From: Cohnella sp. WQ 127256
GTDB lineage: Bacteria > Bacillota > Bacilli > Paenibacillales > Paenibacillaceae
Length of the DNA: 64,000 bases
Direction of reading: 5' to 3'
Assembly: GCF_024519285.1 (NCBI RefSeq)
Contig: NZ_JAMZCY010000009.1
Location: forward strand, 186,001 to 250,000
Shown here in pieces: positions 60,956 to 64,000 of this stretch. Numbering within the stretch: the stretch's first letter is position 1; every line of letters starts with the position of its first letter. The notes beneath the pieces are model-generated. The model saw only the letters and a program-made list of their open reading frames with translations. It did not search any database and was not told the origin of the DNA. The position numbers and the translations under genes are program-made.

Positions 60956-63451
60956 TTAAAGCATCATTTGCGGGTCTACGTCGACGCTTACCTGCACGCC
61001 CCCACGTTTAACCGCATCTCCCATCTCTTGAAGCACTTGAGAAGTCAATAGACTTGCATCGACGTCTCCTCGATATTTTACCATACATTGAAAACGGTAG
61101 CGATCTTTCAATCGAGCGATTGGCGAAGAAACGGGTCCCAGTACTTCCAGAGCCGCGTTTCCCCCTCTATCAAAATCTTTGCGAATGCCCAACGCTACCG
61201 CTCTCTCCCGCATCTCGGACGCAAATCTCCCCCCAGTGGAAAGCAGCATCGGCACCGATTCATGCGAAAAGGTTACGGAGATTAGTCGACCATAAGGTGG
61301 ATACCCAAGCTGCTTCCGCAGCATAAGCGCCCTCTCCACGAATCCCTTGTAGTCGTGACCTTGGACAGATGTAATAGATTCATGCTCATTGTCGTAAGTC
61401 TGAATGATGACCTCTCCAGGCAACTCATGACGTCCAGCCCTTCCCGCCACCTGGGTCAGCAATTGAAACGTGCGCTCTGCGGCTCGAAAGTCCGGCAGTC
61501 TTAATGCAGCGTCCGCTGCCAGCACACCTACTAATGTGACATATGGGAAGTCCAAGCCTTTGGCGACCATCTGGGTTCCGAGTAACACATCCGCGCGACG
61601 TTCACGAAATTCTGTCAGCCATTTCTCATGGGAGCCCTTCTCAGACGTCGTATCCACATCCATTCGAATCACTCGAATACCTGGGAAAGTCTCTGCCAGC
61701 GATTCTTCCACCTTCTGAGTTCCCGTCCCGAAAAATCGGATATGCGGGCTTTCACAGCTCGGACATGTTTTCGGTTCTGCTTCCGAATACCCACAATAAT
61801 GACAACGGAGATTTTGCGAACCTCGGTGATACGTAAGAGAGATCTCACAATGGGGACACGCGGCTGTATACCCACAAGAACGACACATTACAAAAGTGGC
61901 ATAGCCACGACGATTAAGGAGTAGCACGATCTGTTCTTTTTTGACAAGTCGATCTCTAATCGCCTCAGCCAAAGGCCTACTAAACATCGCGCGATTGCCC
62001 AGCTTAAGCTCTTCACGCATATCTACAATACTTACACCGGGCAGGGGACGATTGGCTACTCTCTCAGGCAAGGAAATATATTGCATGTTCTTAAGCCCAG
62101 TTCCCTGTCCAGTATAGACAGCAGCCTCATACGTTTCCAATGCTGGAGTCGCCGAACCAAGCACAACAACTGCATTATGCAAACGCGCACGTTCAATGGC
62201 AACATCTCGCGCGTGATATTTGGGACTTTCTTCTTGCTTATAGGACGTCTCGTGTTCTTCATCAATAACGATAAGTCCAATACTTGCGAATGGTGCGAAA
62301 ATAGCAGAACGTGCCCCAACTGCAACCTGCGCCCGACCTTCTCTGATCTTGCGCCACTCATCGTAACGCTCACCGTTAGATAATCTGCTGTGTAGAACAG
62401 CGACCCTTGCTCCGAACCGGCTTTTGAAACGTTCTACCATTTGTGGGGTCAAAGCAATTTCCGGAACGAGGACAATGGCTTCTCGCCCTAATTCCAAACA
62501 CCTTTGGATCCCTTGCAAATAAATTTCTGTTTTCCCGCTACCCGTCACGCCATGAAGGAGGAACGTCTCACATTTCTGCTCTTCTATTGCCGTTTGAATC
62601 GGTAATAACGCAACCGCTTGCTTAGGAGTAAGCTTCATTGGTGTGGATGCAGGAAAGTCCCTATGGGCATAGGGGTCGCGATCCTCTGTCACAGATCGAA
62701 TCTCGACTAAGCCCCGTTCCGCAAGAGCACGGATTGTAAACGAGGTTGTCGCTGCAGCTTCCGTTAGCTTCAACACTGCAATTGGAGCATTATTTTCAGC
62801 TAAGTAGCGAAGCACTTCCCTTTGCTTATTCGCCCTGGTGGGTATACTTTCTATGGCTTGCAGCAAAGTTGAAGGTTGCTCCGGAAACACGGTTTGGACT
62901 GTCTTAACAGACAATTGATCCTCAACCCGCTGACGTTCTTCAAGTTTTCCTTGGCGCATCCAGCGCTTAAGCAGATCCCCATGTTCAGGATATTGTAGAA
63001 GTAAGCTTGTCAGCTTTAAGGGTTTACCCTTCTTAAGCGCAAGCAAGAGACCGCCACTTTGGGCGGTCTCTTCTACAGACCACTCAGCTCCAGCGGCTGG
63101 ATATACGTATTTCTCGGAACGTCCTTTAAGCGCTGCAGGCAGCATCGCTTGGAGAGCTACGGTCAGTGGGCATAGCCATCTTCTGCTCATCCATTGTCCA
63201 AGCTCAACCAGTTCAGGAGAAAGTGGAGGAATCGCGTCGAGCAAATCTTCAATTGGCTTCAGCTTCGTATATGCTACTTCCGCATCTTCCGCAAGCCCTG
63301 TCACAATACCCTGGAGCTTGCGCGGCCCGAAGGGCACCGCTACCCGACTGCCGATTTCCACCCAGCCATTCAACCGCTCCGGAATCAAATAGTCGAAGGT
63401 GCGATCTGTTTCTTTGCTCGGAACATCTACGATCACCCGGGCAACTGTCAT
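60956..63451 (-). CDS. priA: Primosomal replication helicase PriA
   Basis: Restarts replication forks. It is 831 residues: N-terminal DNA-binding domain, Walker A GVTGSGKTEIYLQ, DEEH box IVIDEEHETSYKQEE, and a zinc region (CRSCGYTAACPHCEISL, CHYCGYSEAEPKTCPSC) with eight cysteines, then QVAGRAGRHELPGEV. ATG 63451 overlaps the coaBC stop (ATGA). Confidence 0.97.
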   Translation of the reverse strand: MTVARVIVDVPSKETDRTFDYLIPERLNGWVEIGSRVAVPFGPRKLQGIVTGLAEDAEVAYTKLKPIEDLLDAIPPLSPELVELGQWMSRRWLCPLTVALQAMLPAALKGRSEKYVYPAAGAEWSVEETAQSGGLLLALKKGKPLKLTSLLLQYPEHGDLLKRWMRQGKLEERQRVEDQLSVKTVQTVFPEQPSTLLQAIESIPTRANKQREVLRYLAENNAPIAVLKLTEAAATTSFTIRALAERGLVEIRSVTEDRDPYAHRDFPASTPMKLTPKQAVALLPIQTAIEEQKCETFLLHGVTGSGKTEIYLQGIQRCLELGREAIVLVPEIALTPQMVERFKSRFGARVAVLHSRLSNGERYDEWRKIREGRAQVAVGARSAIFAPFASIGLIVIDEEHETSYKQEESPKYHARDVAIERARLHNAVVVLGSATPALETYEAAVYTGQGTGLKNMQYISLPERVANRPLPGVSIVDMREELKLGNRAMFSRPLAEAIRDRLVKKEQIVLLLNRRGYATFVMCRSCGYTAACPHCEISLTYHRGSQNLRCHYCGYSEAEPKTCPSCESPHIRFFGTGTQKVEESLAETFPGIRVIRMDVDTTSEKGSHEKWLTEFRERRADVLLGTQMVAKGLDFPYVTLVGVLAADAALRLPDFRAAERTFQLLTQVAGRAGRHELPGEVIIQTYDNEHESITSVQGHDYKGFVERALMLRKQLGYPPYGRLISVTFSHESVPMLLSTGGRFASEMRERAVALGIRKDFDRGGNAALEVLGPVSSPIARLKDRYRFQCMVKYRGDVDASLLTSQVLQEMGDAVKRGGVQVSVDVDPQMML

Positions 63452-64000
63452 CGATTCGTTCCTTTCCCGGCACTATGTGCTTCCAAACCATTCCGATTAG
63501 CTTGTACGATATCCAACAATCGTTCAGCGACATCTCGCTTGGTCATTTGTGGAATATGCTCTATAAGTCCTTGAGGTCCATATACGCTAACGATATTCGT
63601 TTCCGTCCCGAATCCCGCACCTGATGCCGTCACGTCATTCGCCACGATTAAATCGCATTTTTTACGTTTCAATTTATCTATCGCGTGCTTCTCAACATCC
63701 GTCGTCTCCGCAGCGAATCCAATAAGGAATAGATCATTCTTAATTGTTTGGTTCGTCTTCCAATCCCCTATTCCTTGCAAAATATCGGGGTTGCGAACAA
63801 GCTCCAACGTAAGTGCTTCAGCGCTTTTTTTGATTTTGTGCTCCTCTTGATGCAAGGGACGATAATCTGCAACCGCAGCCGCCTTGAAGACGATATTCGT
63901 GCCCGGAAGACGTGCCATCACGGCATCGTACATTTCCTTAGCCGAATCGATTTTGACGATTTGCACCCCGTTAGGTGGTGCCGCTTCGGTCTTCCCACAT
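63448..64000 (-). CDS. coaBC: Phosphopantothenoylcysteine synthetase/decarboxylase CoaBC, partial
   Basis: Two steps of coenzyme A synthesis; only the C-terminal ~184 codons, from the synthetase (CoaB) domain, are present and the 5' end lies beyond the window. Motifs VFKAAAVADYRP, KIKKSAEALTLELVRNPDIL, LFLIGFAAET and DLIVANDVTASGAGFGTETN fit the CoaB half. It runs into priA (overlap of 4 bases). Confidence 0.93.
   Translation of the reverse strand, partial: CGKTEAAPPNGVQIVKIDSAKEMYDAVMARLPGTNIVFKAAAVADYRPLHQEEHKIKKSAEALTLELVRNPDILQGIGDWKTNQTIKNDLFLIGFAAETTDVEKHAIDKLKRKKCDLIVANDVTASGAGFGTETNIVSVYGPQGLIEHIPQMTKRDVAERLLDIVQANRNGLEAHSAGKGTNR

Overview
The window looks like a chromosomal segment of a spore-forming member of the Bacillota, most likely Paenibacillaceae (Paenibacillus/Cohnella type). 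The basis is gene order and content: an rbgA-lepB-rplS-trmD-rimM-khpA-rpsP-ffh-ylxM-ftsY-smc-rnc-fab-plsX-fapR-rpmF-ylbN block, sporulation genes (ylbJ, spoVM, spoVIF-like, YjcZ-like), a FapR-type fatty-acid regulator, and an intergenic repeat of a type I associate with Paenibacillus genomes. No database search was run; all family calls come from reading motifs and gene order.

Layout. (1) 1-22.5 kb is conserved core, mostly on the minus strand: translation, ribosome maturation and SRP genes, smc/rnc, the complete type II fatty-acid module (fabF, acpP, fabG, fabD, fabH, plsX, fapR), rpmF and ylbN. ylbM (tmcAL) and ylbJ run on the plus strand, followed by coaD and rsmD on minus. A near-consensus promoter precedes ylbN, and a FapR-like operator lies upstream of fapR. 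(2) 22.5-25.4 kb holds small genes (tiny membrane proteins, YolD-like, DUF2642-like, YjcZ-like) and a roughly 150-nt strongly structured RNA candidate with its own promoter and terminator. (3) 25.4-28.7 kb is a TPP-riboswitch-controlled ABC importer of the ThiXYZ type plus a small thiamine-binding protein. (4) 28.7-45.8 kb is an accessory spore-surface-type island: two methyltransferases, three family-2 glycosyltransferases, a giant 1697-residue collagen-like protein with about 450 Gly-X-Y triplets, and five shorter proteins that share or resemble its N-terminal domain. It is littered with decay: an IS1182-type remnant, a degenerate IS3-family element, a broken glycosyltransferase and a broken TPP-dependent enzyme. 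(5) 45.8-64 kb returns to conserved core, mostly minus strand: spoVIF-like, recG, a FakB/FakA-type fatty-acid kinase pair, yloU, rpmB (plus strand), spoVM, rpe, rsgA, prkC/prpC, rlmN, rsmB, fmt, def, priA and the end of coaBC.

How it fits together. The core blocks couple protein synthesis and targeting, lipid synthesis and spore formation in the usual Bacillota way. The accessory island has the parts expected for building and glycosylating a collagen-like filament on the spore surface, by analogy with BclA of the Bacillus cereus group. Its distinctive part is the set of stand-alone homologues of the collagen protein's N-terminal domain. That arrangement, the unusually long collagen tract, the structured RNA at 22.6 kb and an IS inserted exactly in the loop of a terminator are the items most worth following up.
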